A DNA stretch of 64,000 nt, from positions 1 to 64,000 of the forward strand of contig JAVKGX010000009.1 in the NCBI GenBank assembly GCA_031432545.1, given 5' to 3'. The translations under genes were made by a program, and so were the position numbers. Below are positions 48,092-56,869 of the stretch, in pieces. The notes beneath the pieces are model-generated. The model was not told the DNA's origin. It searched no databases and saw only the letters and a list, made by a program, of their open reading frames with translations. This DNA comes from Armatimonadota bacterium (GTDB taxonomy: Bacteria; Sysuimicrobiota; Sysuimicrobiia; Sysuimicrobiales; Sysuimicrobiaceae). Positions within the stretch are counted from its first letter, which is position 1. The number at the start of each line of letters is the position of its first letter.

Positions 48092-48673
48092 TCACATCAC
48101 ACCGTGCGCGGTCACGATCGCCCGCGCGATCTCCACGAGTTTGCGGTTCTCCTTCTGGCTCTGCACCTGCATCCGGCGGAAGGCTTCGGCTTCGCTGAGT
48201 CCCAGGCGCTTCATCAGGATGCCCTTCGCCCTCTCGATGACCTTGCGTGCCTCCAGTGCCTCGCGCAGGTCGCGCACTTCCCCTTCCAGCACGCGGAACT
48301 CTTCGAACCGCGCGCGCGCCAACAAGATCGCCGGCAGCAACTCCTCCTCGCTGACCGGCTTCACCAGGTAGGCGAAGACCCCCGCCTCGCTGGCCCGCTC
48401 CACCAGGTCCAGCTCGCTGTAGGCCGTGAGCAGGATGATGGGGATCGGCCGCCTCCGGACGATCTCGTGGGCCGCCGCAATCCCGTCCATCTCGGGCATC
48501 TTGATGTCGAGGATCGCAAGATCCGGCTCGTGTTGTTCGGCCAGGCGAACGGCCTCCGCACCCGTGCTCGCCTCGGCCACGACATCGAATCCCAGCGAGC
48601 GCAGCTGCGTCCGCAGAGTCATCACGCGGATGGCCTCGTCGTCGGCGATGAGGATGCGTAGCCGCTCGCCCAT
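48092..48673 (-). CDS. ANTAR-domain response regulator (NasT/AmiR-like)
   Basis: 193 residues. Receiver domain with acidic pocket DD (11-12), phospho-acceptor D56 in LAILDIKMPEMDG and Lys in LVKPV. Coiled linker, then the RNA-binding ANTAR domain (about 135-190: ARKVIERAKGILMKRLGLSEAEAFRRMQ). ANTAR proteins bind paired hexaloop hairpins and prevent transcription termination. Paired with the histidine kinase upstream on the strand, 11 nt away, as in EutW/EutV-type systems. The RNA target is not visible in the window. Confidence 0.95.
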   Translation of the reverse strand: MGERLRILIADDEAIRVMTLRTQLRSLGFDVVAEASTGAEAVRLAEQHEPDLAILDIKMPEMDGIAAAHEIVRRRPIPIILLTAYSELDLVERASEAGVFAYLVKPVSEEELLPAILLARARFEEFRVLEGEVRDLREALEARKVIERAKGILMKRLGLSEAEAFRRMQVQSQKENRKLVEIARAIVTAHGVM

Positions 48674-48684
48674 GGGCAGTTCGC

Positions 48685-49863
48685 CTACCCTCCGCTTCTC
48701 GGAAACCGCATCTCGGCCACGGTTCCGTTCTCGCTGCGCAGCGCAAACGTCCCCCGCAGGTCGCGGGACACCAGGTCGCCGACGATCCGCAGGCCCAGGT
48801 GCGCGTCCCGCTCCAGGGCGAACCCCGTCGGCAACCCGCGCCCGTCGTCGCGCACGGAGACGACGACGTCCCGATCCGACGCCCCCAGCGAGATGACGAC
48901 GTTCCCTCGGCCGTCGACGAAGGCGTGCTCCAGCGCGTTGGTGACCAGCTCGCTCAGCACCAACGCCAGCGAGGTCGCCTGCTTGCTGGGCAACCGCAGC
49001 GGCTCGCCCACGACTCCGACGCGCACACTGCGGCCCGCGCCGGCCAGGTCCTTGGCGATCGTCTCGCCGATCCGTTCTGCGAGCCGCCGGACGTCGACCT
49101 CCTCGATCTGATCGGCCGACAGCATCTGGTGCACCGCCGCGATGCTCTTGACGCGTCCGATGCTGTCGCGCAGGCTCTTCTGCGCCGGCCCGGGGGCGTC
49201 GATGGTCTCCAGGTACAGCAGGTCGGCCAGGGTCTGCAGGTTGTTCTTGATGCGGTGGTGCATCTCCTGGAGCAGCGTCCTCAGCTGTCGGTTGCTCTGC
49301 TCGAGGTCCTGCTGGCTCTTTCGGATCACGCGGTCGCGGGCTTCCAGGTACGCCTGGCCGATCGCCAGCATCTGTAGATCGATGGCCTCATGTACGCGCT
49401 CGGTGGCGAGCATGACGTCGGGGGGGAAGGCCACCCACAGGCGCCGGTTGAGCATCGCCTGCACCTGGGCGCCCACGCTCCCGCGCAACAGACTGAGTGC
49501 CTGCAGGATCTCCTCGAGCGTGAACCCCAGATCCAACTGGCGGGACGCGACCCGATGGGCGTGCTCGAACACCCGATCGCGCGACGCCGCCTTCTCCTGG
49601 GGTTGGTCTGCCCGCATCACCTGGACGAGGAGATCTACCGTCTGCCGCCCCCACTCCCGGACCCAGTCGGGCTGCCCGGCGTACCGCGCGACGCGGCGGT
49701 GCAGGCTCTGCTGCCACCGACGCAGGATGTCGTCGCGGTGCGCGGCCAGGTGCCGGGAGGTCGTCGCGACCGCGAAGTCGACCATCGCGGCCCGCAAGCG
49801 CCGGAACACACCCACCCCGTCCGGTACGGATGCCCGCGAACGCCGTTGCCGCACCACGTCCAC
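48685..49863 (-). CDS. HisKA_2-type histidine kinase
   Basis: 392 residues, soluble. An N-terminal all-helical region (about 30-175, RsbR N-terminal-like), a coil, then the HisKA_2 dimerisation helix EMHHRIKNNLQ (phospho-His 202) and an HATPase domain (ELVTNALEHAF N-box, DDGRGLP G-box). Such kinases pair with ANTAR regulators. No membrane segment, so the signal is cytoplasmic. Confidence 0.92.
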   Translation of the reverse strand: MDVVRQRRSRASVPDGVGVFRRLRAAMVDFAVATTSRHLAAHRDDILRRWQQSLHRRVARYAGQPDWVREWGRQTVDLLVQVMRADQPQEKAASRDRVFEHAHRVASRQLDLGFTLEEILQALSLLRGSVGAQVQAMLNRRLWVAFPPDVMLATERVHEAIDLQMLAIGQAYLEARDRVIRKSQQDLEQSNRQLRTLLQEMHHRIKNNLQTLADLLYLETIDAPGPAQKSLRDSIGRVKSIAAVHQMLSADQIEEVDVRRLAERIGETIAKDLAGAGRSVRVGVVGEPLRLPSKQATSLALVLSELVTNALEHAFVDGRGNVVISLGASDRDVVVSVRDDGRGLPTGFALERDAHLGLRIVGDLVSRDLRGTFALRSENGTVAEMRFPRSGG

Positions 49864-49910
49864 AAGTGTACCGGTTTCCCCCGGCGCACGGCCACGGCAG
49901 CCCCCCGCCG

Positions 49911-50876
49911 TCAGTGGCGGCGCGCGACGACGAACTCGGTGAGGGCGGCCAGGCTGTCGCGGGCGGCGCTGGGCGGAAAGCGAGCCAGCACGTCGAGGGC
50001 GCGCTCGGCGTGCTGGCGGGCGACGTCCAGGGCGTAGGCGATCGAGCCGTGGCGGCCCAGGATCTCGCGCACAGCGTCTGCGGCTGCACCGTCCCGGATC
50101 AGGGCCTCCAGGCGCGCCCGATCGTCGGGCGTCCCGCTGCGCAGGGCGTGGATCAGCGGAAGGGTGACCTTTCCGCCCCGGACGTCGCTGCCGATCGGCT
50201 TGCCCAACACCTCGGGGTTACTGGTGAGATCCAGTGTGTCGTCGGTGATCTGGAACGCCACGCCCCAGTGCCTCCCGAATGTCTCCAGGCAGGCGGCCGT
50301 GTGCGCGTCGGCACCGGCGACCGCCGCTCCGCCGGCGCAGGCGGAGGCGATCAGCTGCGCCGTCTTGCCCTCGACGATCGTGAAGTAGACCTGCTCGTCG
50401 GTGTGCGGCGTGTTGCCGTAGCGGATCTGCAACAGTTCCGCCTGGCTCATGCGCACCGTAGCCAGCGCCATGCGCGGGGCGACGTCGGCGCGCCTCACGC
50501 GGGCCAGCATGTGGAAGGCCTTGCTGAACAGGTAGTCGCCCAGCAGCACCGCGACGTGGTTGCCCCACCGCGCGTTGGGCGTCGACTGCCCGCGGCGACG
50601 GTCGGCTTCGTCGATGACGTCGTCGTGGATCAGTGAGGCGACGTGGATCAGCTCAACCGCACCGGCGACCAGGCGGCGGTCGTCGCCGGCCCCACCCACG
50701 ATCTGCGCGCACAAAAACACCAGGGCCGGCCGCACCATCTTGCCGCGCGTCTGCAACACGTGGGCCACAAGCTCCGCCAGGAAGGGCTCGCCCGCCGTCA
50801 ACTCGTCCCGGAGCAGTCCGTGCAGATCGTCTAGGTCACGGCGGATGGGCGCGTAGGCGGCGACCAGGGGATCCAT
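49911..50876 (-). CDS. Long-chain polyprenyl diphosphate synthase
   Basis: 321 residues. First Asp-rich motif DDVID (85-89) and second DDTLD (212-216), GKMVRP early, and Ala five residues before the first Asp motif, which allows long chains (C35 or longer). Supplies the side chain of menaquinone. It directly follows the electron-transfer genes. Confidence 0.9.
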   Translation of the reverse strand: MDPLVAAYAPIRRDLDDLHGLLRDELTAGEPFLAELVAHVLQTRGKMVRPALVFLCAQIVGGAGDDRRLVAGAVELIHVASLIHDDVIDEADRRRGQSTPNARWGNHVAVLLGDYLFSKAFHMLARVRRADVAPRMALATVRMSQAELLQIRYGNTPHTDEQVYFTIVEGKTAQLIASACAGGAAVAGADAHTAACLETFGRHWGVAFQITDDTLDLTSNPEVLGKPIGSDVRGGKVTLPLIHALRSGTPDDRARLEALIRDGAAADAVREILGRHGSIAYALDVARQHAERALDVLARFPPSAARDSLAALTEFVVARRH

Positions 50877-50886
50877 CCCGTCTCAT

Positions 50887-51450
50887 CTAGGGACTCTGTC
50901 TGCCCAGGCGCTTCAGGTACTCGACCAGCGCCCACACCTGCTCGTCGGAAAGTGCCGCGAACGCCGGCATCCCGCTCCGGCGGGGTGTGGTGCCCAGACC
51001 GTGCCGGATGACCCAGTGGCTGACCCCGCGGGGGGTTTCCAGGAACGCGGGGCTGTGGAAGCTCATCGGCGGCGGGTTGAGCGTCGCGCCGGCCGGGCCG
51101 TCGCCGCGTCCGGTCGGACCGTGGCAGACGGCGCACAGCGCCCGGTACTGACTCTCCGCGTCTGCGAGCATCGCCTCGGTGATCTCTGTGGGCGGCTCAT
51201 CGTCGCGCGCGTCCGCCGGCACCACCTCGACGATCGCGCGCATCTGATCCGCGTGCGGATCCTCCGCCACACCCGGCGCCCTCGAGACGCCCGGAATCTG
51301 GCGGGCAACGGGGCTGACCTCCGGCGCCACGAGTCCGCCGGCCACGAACAGGTACGCCGCCGCCCACACCGGCAGCAGGACGTACAGCACCAGCAGACCG
51401 CGCGGTGGGCGGTGGCCGGAAGGTTGCGTAGGAGGCGTGGGTTCTGCCAT
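50887..51450 (-). CDS. Membrane-anchored mono-heme cytochrome c
   Basis: 187 residues. One N-terminal membrane helix (about 18-40), a linker, then a class I cytochrome c with heme site CAVCH and axial Met in SGMPAF. Electron carrier or oxidase-type subunit in the periplasm. Possibly takes the CcoP role. Six nt after the CcoO-like gene. Confidence 0.9.
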   Translation of the reverse strand: MAEPTPPTQPSGHRPPRGLLVLYVLLPVWAAAYLFVAGGLVAPEVSPVARQIPGVSRAPGVAEDPHADQMRAIVEVVPADARDDEPPTEITEAMLADAESQYRALCAVCHGPTGRGDGPAGATLNPPPMSFHSPAFLETPRGVSHWVIRHGLGTTPRRSGMPAFAALSDEQVWALVEYLKRLGRQSP

Positions 51451-51456
51451 GTCAGT

Positions 51457-51924
51457 TCACTTCAGACTCAACAGGTAGGCCGCCAGCACGCGCAGTTCTT
51501 CGTCCGAGAGGTGCGCGTAGGACGGCATTCGCGACCCAGGCGTTCGCTCGGAGGGAGCGCGCAGCAGCGCGATGATCTCCTGGGCCCCCTCGATGCGCGC
51601 GCCCACCCGCAGCAGGTCCGGCCCCACGCGCCGCCCGCCCAGCAGGGCGGGGGTCTGTCCGGCGTAGGCGGCGAAGTCCGCCGCCTGTCCGATGTCGCCG
51701 GGTTCGGCGATCATCCCGAACCTCGACTCGATCGTGCGCACCTGCTGGGTGTGGCAGACCATGCAGTTCTCCCGCACGTAGACGGCCCTGCCGGCTTCCT
51801 GCTCCCGAGTCAGGGCGGGCCCCGGAGCGGCCGGTCCGACGGAGGGCAGGGCGACCGTGGCCACAAACCCGCTGACCGTGGCCACCACGGCGAACAGCAC
51901 GATCGGGCGGACGCTCAGCTGCAC
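51457..51924 (-). CDS. CcoO-like mono-heme cytochrome c
   Basis: 155 residues. One membrane helix, then GRAVYVRENCMVCHTQQVRTIESRFG, the typical FixO/CcoO heme site, PDLLRVGARIEG and RMPSYAHLSDEEL with the axial Met. In cbb3 oxidases CcoO binds CcoN. Here the CcoN-like neighbour lacks metal ligands, so the pair may carry electrons elsewhere. Confidence 0.88.
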   Translation of the reverse strand: MQLSVRPIVLFAVVATVSGFVATVALPSVGPAAPGPALTREQEAGRAVYVRENCMVCHTQQVRTIESRFGMIAEPGDIGQAADFAAYAGQTPALLGGRRVGPDLLRVGARIEGAQEIIALLRAPSERTPGSRMPSYAHLSDEELRVLAAYLLSLK

Positions 51925-51946
51925 AGGCGCTCCCCCGCGCGCACCG

Positions 51947-53362
51947 TCATGTACCCGCCTCCCCCACCAGCCTCGCCTGCGCCGGCGGGGACAGGTCGCG
52001 CTCGGCAGCCGACGCCGGTTCGCCGGAATCCACGGTCAAAAAGACGTTCCAGGCGAACAGTGCCTGCCCGGTGAGGAGCAGACCGGCCGAGACCGCGTAC
52101 ACGACGAGAAACGGCGAGACCGCCGCGGCTCCGTGGGCGAAGGGTACGGTGCCCGTCGCCCACACCGCTCCCTGACTCAGTCCGGCGAAAAGCAGCGTCA
52201 ACCCGCCGACCGCCCACCCCGCCACCGTCGATCCCACCTGCCACCACGCCAGGGTGCGACTCGCCAGCGCCCGGCCGACGAGGGAGGGCAGCATCGCGTA
52301 CGCCGCCCCCACGGCGATCGAGAGAATCCCGCCGAGCCACAACAACCGTTGACCCTCGACCCACAGCGTCAGGTTCACCACCCGACTGGGGCCCAAGAGG
52401 CCGTGGACCGCACCGACCGACGCTGAGCCGGCCAGCGCGAACGCCCCCACGGTGAACAGCATCAGCGTCGGGCTGGCGCAGGCGGCCGTCCACCTGCCCC
52501 CCACCGTCGTCCACACCACCACGAGCAACGTCGCGGCGGGCAGGACCAGCAGCAGCGACGCGACAGCCCCGACGGTCTGCGTCCAGAACGGAACCGGCCC
52601 CCACACGAACGCGGCGGGCCCGGCGAGCGGGGCGAACGCGAGGATGCCCAGCAGCGCCGCGGCCGGCAGCGCGGCCGCGAAGACCGCGCGGCCCGCGGCC
52701 ACGGGGACCAAGGCCACCAGGACACCGCCGGACAATATGCCCAGCCACAGCCAGTTCAGACCCGACTGCAAGAACGCCTGCGCCAGCGCGTCCGGCACAC
52801 CGGCGTACGGATTGGCAAACGGCGAGAACAGACCCTTTCCGAGCAACAGCACCAGCGGGAAGGCCACCAGTGCGCTGGCGAAGTACCAGGCCGGCGGCTC
52901 CACGGCCGCCGCGCTCACCGTCCGCCACACCACCCACAGCAGCAGCAACCCGGCCACCACCCGCAGCAGGTCGGCCGGCCACGGCGCCTCGCCGAACGCG
53001 CGCCCGCGGGTCCAGCCCACGGTCAGGTACCACCACGCGAGCACCTGCGCGACGGTCCACAGCCAGAAAGCGAGGTTGGCGGTCCTCTCCCCCCACAGGT
53101 GTCCGCGCGCGGACTGGGGCGCCAGCCTCAGGACCGCGGCGATCAGCAGGTGCGAGCAGGCACCGAAGATCCACACGTCGCGGCTGACCGCGACCAGCCG
53201 ACCGTGGGACGACCAGGCACTGCCCGCCAAAAAGCCCGGCCAGGCCAGCTGCGCGGCGATCAACAGTTCGTAGATTGCGCCCACCAACGCCCAGGCCGTG
53301 CCGAGGTAGGCGAACCGGCGGGCGGCGCTCCACTGTTCGTCGCTCAACATCCACGCGAGCAA
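51947..53362 (-). CDS. CcoN-like (heme-copper oxidase subunit I-like) protein lacking metal ligands
   Basis: 471 residues, about 12 membrane helices. It aligns by eye with CcoN: GRLVAVSRDVWIFG against the segment with the first low-spin heme His (here S60), PYAGVPDALAQAF, VPVAAGRAVF, and LWVEGQRLLWLGG followed by MLPSLVGR against the segment with the two heme-ligand His (here Q338, L340). The only histidines are 53, 71, 88, 320 and 410. None falls in 89-319, where the CuB ligands should be. It therefore cannot hold the heme b/b3-CuB centre as known. Perhaps a structural or quinone-binding subunit. Confidence 0.75.
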   Translation of the reverse strand: MLAWMLSDEQWSAARRFAYLGTAWALVGAIYELLIAAQLAWPGFLAGSAWSSHGRLVAVSRDVWIFGACSHLLIAAVLRLAPQSARGHLWGERTANLAFWLWTVAQVLAWWYLTVGWTRGRAFGEAPWPADLLRVVAGLLLLWVVWRTVSAAAVEPPAWYFASALVAFPLVLLLGKGLFSPFANPYAGVPDALAQAFLQSGLNWLWLGILSGGVLVALVPVAAGRAVFAAALPAAALLGILAFAPLAGPAAFVWGPVPFWTQTVGAVASLLLVLPAATLLVVVWTTVGGRWTAACASPTLMLFTVGAFALAGSASVGAVHGLLGPSRVVNLTLWVEGQRLLWLGGILSIAVGAAYAMLPSLVGRALASRTLAWWQVGSTVAGWAVGGLTLLFAGLSQGAVWATGTVPFAHGAAAVSPFLVVYAVSAGLLLTGQALFAWNVFLTVDSGEPASAAERDLSPPAQARLVGEAGT

Positions 53363-53421
53363 GCGACCCCTCCGCGGGACGGCCAGCCTGCACCGCCCCT
53401 ACGACCGCGCGCCGCCGTCGC

Positions 53422-53541
53422 TCATGCCTCCGCGACCAGACCGAAGGCGGCCACGAACAGCAGCAGCGCGAAGAACAGCAGGTAGAAGACTGCGTACCAG
53501 ATATAGGACTTCAGCTTCCGGGGCCCGAACCGCCCGATCAC
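53422..53541 (-). CDS. 39-residue single-helix membrane protein
   Basis: GTG start overlapping the TGA of the MvhD-like gene (GTGA, 53538-53541). FGPRKLKSYIWYAVFYLLFFALLLF and an acidic end: basic membrane-proximal part then one helix. Looks like a small accessory subunit of the electron-transfer complex. Family not recognised. Confidence 0.6.
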   Translation of the reverse strand: MIGRFGPRKLKSYIWYAVFYLLFFALLLFVAAFGLVAEA

Positions 53542-53981
53542 TTCTTCTCCTCCGCCCAGATCCGCAGGACCTCCTCCCGGAACGACCGCACCGCGTCGAT
53601 GAACTCCCTGCGGTCGTGCAGTCCGTAGGCCAAGAACCCGATGCGCGCGGGGTTCACCTTCTGCCGCTGCAACCGCTTGCGCAGCGCCTCGATGCGATCC
53701 TCGATGATCCAGTTGCCCTCGCGGTTCAGACAGTCGCCCATCGGGCACCCGCACACGAACGTACCGGCAGCGCCGCTGCGAAGTGCCAGCTCCAGCCACG
53801 CCGGCTTGACGAAGCCCGAGCAAGGCACGCGGATGAGCACGACGTCCGGGAGGGTGACCATGGTGCCGTCCGGGTTCAGCAGGCCTTCGCTGCTGACCGC
53901 CCAGTCGCACAGGAACCCGACCACGCGGCCGGCCGGTTGGCTCTTGGACTTGTCCTGCACCACAGGCTCGACGCTGTCCAT
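53538..53981 (-). CDS. MvhD/FrhD-type [2Fe-2S] subunit
   Basis: 147 residues from the ATG at 53981. Five cysteines (25, 54, 77, 79, 84) in the pattern of the hydrogenase/heterodisulfide-reductase delta subunit: FLCDW, PCSG, CGCPMGDC, then NREGN. MvhD links a hydrogenase or formate dehydrogenase to HdrA. No HdrABC or hydrogenase is in the window; here it sits behind a cytochrome b-ferredoxin fusion. Confidence 0.88.
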   Translation of the reverse strand: MDSVEPVVQDKSKSQPAGRVVGFLCDWAVSSEGLLNPDGTMVTLPDVVLIRVPCSGFVKPAWLELALRSGAAGTFVCGCPMGDCLNREGNWIIEDRIEALRKRLQRQKVNPARIGFLAYGLHDRREFIDAVRSFREEVLRIWAEEKK

Positions 53982-53988
53982 CCTCACC

Positions 53989-55164
53989 TCACGCCGTGAC
54001 CGCCGCCCCGGCGCCGGCACGGATCTGTGCCTGCACGTCCCGTTCGAGCAGGCGCGGCAGCTCCAGCGCCTCGAAGGGACAAGCGCCGATGCAGATCCCG
54101 CACTCCACGCAGCGCGGATCCACGACCACGGCCAGCAGCTTGCGGTTCGCCGCGGCCTTGCTCTTGCCCGGGTACGGGCTGGGCACCATGTAGATCGCGT
54201 TGTACGGACAGTCGAAGTAGCACAGCTCGCAGCCGGTGCAGTTCTCGTCGACGACCACCGCCTGTCCCAACCCGCGCAGCCCGCGCTCTTGGGGCGTCTC
54301 GCGCAGGGAATACGGGATGTACATTCCGTACGCCACGAGCGCGGCGACCAGCGCGAGCGCCCACCCCGGCGCGATCCATCGCGCCAGCACGTAGGGCCAC
54401 AGGTAGAACCAGTCGACCTCGAAGCCTTCGGGCGTCGCCCCCGGCTGCGCCGGCGGCCCGCTCGCCGCGGGAATCGCTGCGGCCAGCACGAAGATCAACC
54501 CGATCCCGAACAAGACCCACAGCGCCGGCGGCCAGACCTTCGGGTGGCGCAGCCGCACGTAGTGCCACCACAGGAGGATGTACAGCGTCATCGCCGGCGC
54601 GATGTGCAGGAAGAGGAACCGCACGATCGTCGCATCGCTCAGCCCCGGTCCACCCAAAAACGCGTGCGCCAGCCAGCCGCCGATCAGCGGTACGCTCTGC
54701 AGTGCCTGCACCGTCATGCTCGTCAGCAACTGGGAGCGCTGATCCCACACCAGCAGATATCCGGTAACGCCCGCGATGCCCGAGAACACCAGCAGCACCA
54801 TCCCCGACAACCACTGGCTGTCGCGCGCTTCGCGGTAGCGGTCCGTAAACCAGTTCCGGAACAGGTGCAACAACACGGCCACGATGTACGCGTCGGCTGC
54901 GTACCGGTGGATGCCGCGGAAAATTACCCCGTAGGGCACCTGGTCCGAGAGGAACTGCACCGAGGCGTACGCGCCTTCCAGGCTGGGCTCGTAGTACAGC
55001 CAAATCAGGATCCCGGAGACGACCAGGACGGTCAGGAACAGGTTGCTCAGCCCGCCCGTATAGTACAGGGGGTTGAAGTCCTGCGGGTATACGCGGTTGA
55101 TCGCCACGTCCACTTTGAGCGTGGCGCTCTGGATCCTCTGCAGCAGCGGCCGGTACACCGTCAC
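53989..55164 (-). CDS. Cytochrome b fused to a 2x[4Fe-4S] ferredoxin
   Basis: 391 residues, GTG start overlapping the previous stop. N-terminal cytochrome b6-type four-helix part with both heme pairs: H86/H100 and H187/H201. Then a subunit-IV-like piece with VDWFYLWPY in place of PEWY and a further helix. The C-terminal 85 residues are a ferredoxin with C309, C312, C315, C319 and C352, C355, C358, C362. A cytochrome b wired to iron-sulfur clusters suggests electron exchange between quinone and a soluble low-potential donor. Confidence 0.92.
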   Translation of the reverse strand: MTVYRPLLQRIQSATLKVDVAINRVYPQDFNPLYYTGGLSNLFLTVLVVSGILIWLYYEPSLEGAYASVQFLSDQVPYGVIFRGIHRYAADAYIVAVLLHLFRNWFTDRYREARDSQWLSGMVLLVFSGIAGVTGYLLVWDQRSQLLTSMTVQALQSVPLIGGWLAHAFLGGPGLSDATIVRFLFLHIAPAMTLYILLWWHYVRLRHPKVWPPALWVLFGIGLIFVLAAAIPAASGPPAQPGATPEGFEVDWFYLWPYVLARWIAPGWALALVAALVAYGMYIPYSLRETPQERGLRGLGQAVVVDENCTGCELCYFDCPYNAIYMVPSPYPGKSKAAANRKLLAVVVDPRCVECGICIGACPFEALELPRLLERDVQAQIRAGAGAAVTA

Positions 55165-55361
55165 TCCTCGGCCGTGATGTGTGCCTTCCGGAACAGCAGC
55201 ACGACGAACGAGTAGATGATGAGCAGCACGCCCAGCGCGCCGGCGCCGACCCGGCGGTGGTCGAACCACTCGCCGTAGACGATCAGTGCCACGCACAGCA
55301 GCGCCGCCATCGCCAGCAGGACGATGAGCGCCATGTACACGACCGCGCGTGAGCGTTCCAC
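55161..55361 (-). CDS. Small two-helix membrane protein
   Basis: 66 residues; ends by overlapping the following GTG start (GTGA). Two hydrophobic helices with a GEWFDHRR loop. Conserved-looking small accessory subunit of the complex; family not recognised. Confidence 0.7.
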   Translation of the reverse strand: MERSRAVVYMALIVLLAMAALLCVALIVYGEWFDHRRVGAGALGVLLIIYSFVVLLFRKAHITAEE

Positions 55362-55364
55362 GGC

Positions 55365-55613
55365 CTATGACCCTCTACCCAGGAATCTCTCGTACAGTCG
55401 CAGGCGGCGGCGCAACTTCCCAGCAGCCCGATCCGTTGCGTAGATCAAGAAGCCCGCGTACAGGAACGCCCCGACGAGCAGCGCGGTCCACCCGACTGCC
55501 GCGGCCCACGCGACCGCGGTCTGCACCGCCACCGCCTCACTGTAGGCGCCGAACACCTGCTTGAACGCCACGACCGCGGCTGCAAACGCCATGACGAACA
55601 TCACGCCGCGCAC
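55365..55613 (-). CDS. Small membrane protein
   Basis: 82 residues, two hydrophobic helices and a basic C-terminal tail (RRRLRLYERFLGR). 3 nt before the 55.2-kb gene and 4 nt after the cytochrome b gene, so it is part of the same transcript. Family not recognised. Confidence 0.7.
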   Translation of the reverse strand: MRGVMFVMAFAAAVVAFKQVFGAYSEAVAVQTAVAWAAAVGWTALLVGAFLYAGFLIYATDRAAGKLRRRLRLYERFLGRGS

Positions 55614-55617
55614 CGCC

Positions 55618-56772
55618 CTACCCTGCCGTCGGCGCCGGCCGCGCCCCCACCACGCGGGGCGGCGGCTTCGGCGCCGCCGCTTCTGCCGCCCGCCGGCGGC
55701 GCCGGTACCGCAACTCGAGCAGCAATCCGATCACGAGCACCACGCTGGTCATCACCAGGACGATGTGCGGATCCCGGTCGATGACTGCGATGTTGAACAT
55801 GATCAGCGTTGTGAACACCACGAAGTACGTGAGGGCCATGACGCCGACCACCGTGAAGAAGGGGCGTTCGGACGGTCGGCGGCCCTTGCTGCGGTCGAGG
55901 AACGGGACGAGCATCCCGTAGGTGATGAGGAATCCCGGCCCCAGTCCGGCCCACAGCGGCGGGGTGTACTTCACGTACTGGTACAGCGCCAAGAAGTACC
56001 AGTCCGACAGGATCGGCAGCGGCGTCCGGTTCGGGTCGGCGCGCCGGCCCATCTCGGCGGGGAAGATGTAGCTGGTGGCGACGATCATCAGCAGCAAGAC
56101 GACGATCGCCGTCGGCGAGAGCCCGAAGCGCTTGCGCCGAGTGAAGATGAAGTACAGTTCTACGGCGATCAGCAACAACGCGGAGATCCCGAAATGGATC
56201 GCGTAAAAACGCGTCAGCGCCCCCTGCCCGACCGCCGGGCCGCCGAGGAAGATGAAGGCGATCGCGCTGCCGAACTTGCTCGCACCGATGATCGGAATTT
56301 GGTCTAGGTAGACCGCGACGCTGAGCACGGTCTTGGCTGCCCAGAACGCGCGCTGGTTCCAGATCAGCAGATAGCCCGTGATCCCGGAGATCATCGCCAG
56401 CACAAGGGACGCGAACAGGATCATCCACGTCAACTCGTTCGGGCGCTTGTACTCGCCGAGGAAGTACATGCGGTAGATCCGCAGCATGATCGCGAGGATC
56501 AGCATATCTGCGGCGTACTTGTGGGCGCCCCGGATCAACCAGCCCAAAGGCACCTCATGCTGGATGCGCAGGATGGAGTTGTACGCGCCGTGGGTCGTCG
56601 GCTCGTACCAGATCATCAGCAAAACACCCGTGACGAAGACCACGATCCAGGAGAAGTAGACGATGTGGCCCAGCGCGTACAGCGGGTTGTCCAGCCGGTC
56701 GACGTTGGTCTCGTCGAAGAGGTCGAGCTTCTCCTTGCGCTCGCGCAGCCACTCCCGTACGCGGTCGAGCAT
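55618..56772 (-). CDS. Cytochrome b (Rieske/cyt b complex) lacking second heme-ligand pair
   Basis: 384 residues from the ATG at 56772. About eight or nine membrane helices; a cytochrome b6-type part fused to a subunit-IV-like part with SDWY at the PEWY position. Heme ligands H84 and H193 (the bL pair, p-side) are present. The bH partners, 14 residues further in each helix, are R98 and Y207. By this reading it carries one heme. The companion cytochrome b at 54 kb keeps all four ligands. Confidence 0.9.
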   Translation of the reverse strand: MLDRVREWLRERKEKLDLFDETNVDRLDNPLYALGHIVYFSWIVVFVTGVLLMIWYEPTTHGAYNSILRIQHEVPLGWLIRGAHKYAADMLILAIMLRIYRMYFLGEYKRPNELTWMILFASLVLAMISGITGYLLIWNQRAFWAAKTVLSVAVYLDQIPIIGASKFGSAIAFIFLGGPAVGQGALTRFYAIHFGISALLLIAVELYFIFTRRKRFGLSPTAIVVLLLMIVATSYIFPAEMGRRADPNRTPLPILSDWYFLALYQYVKYTPPLWAGLGPGFLITYGMLVPFLDRSKGRRPSERPFFTVVGVMALTYFVVFTTLIMFNIAVIDRDPHIVLVMTSVVLVIGLLLELRYRRRRRAAEAAAPKPPPRVVGARPAPTAG

Positions 56773-56869
56773 CAGGACGGCCTCGGCGCTTCGGGGTCGG
56801 GGGTCGTCGTCTGCGGGTCCGCCGCGCCGGCGTGAAGGCAAGCCACGAACCGCAGGCCCCAGCTCGGGG

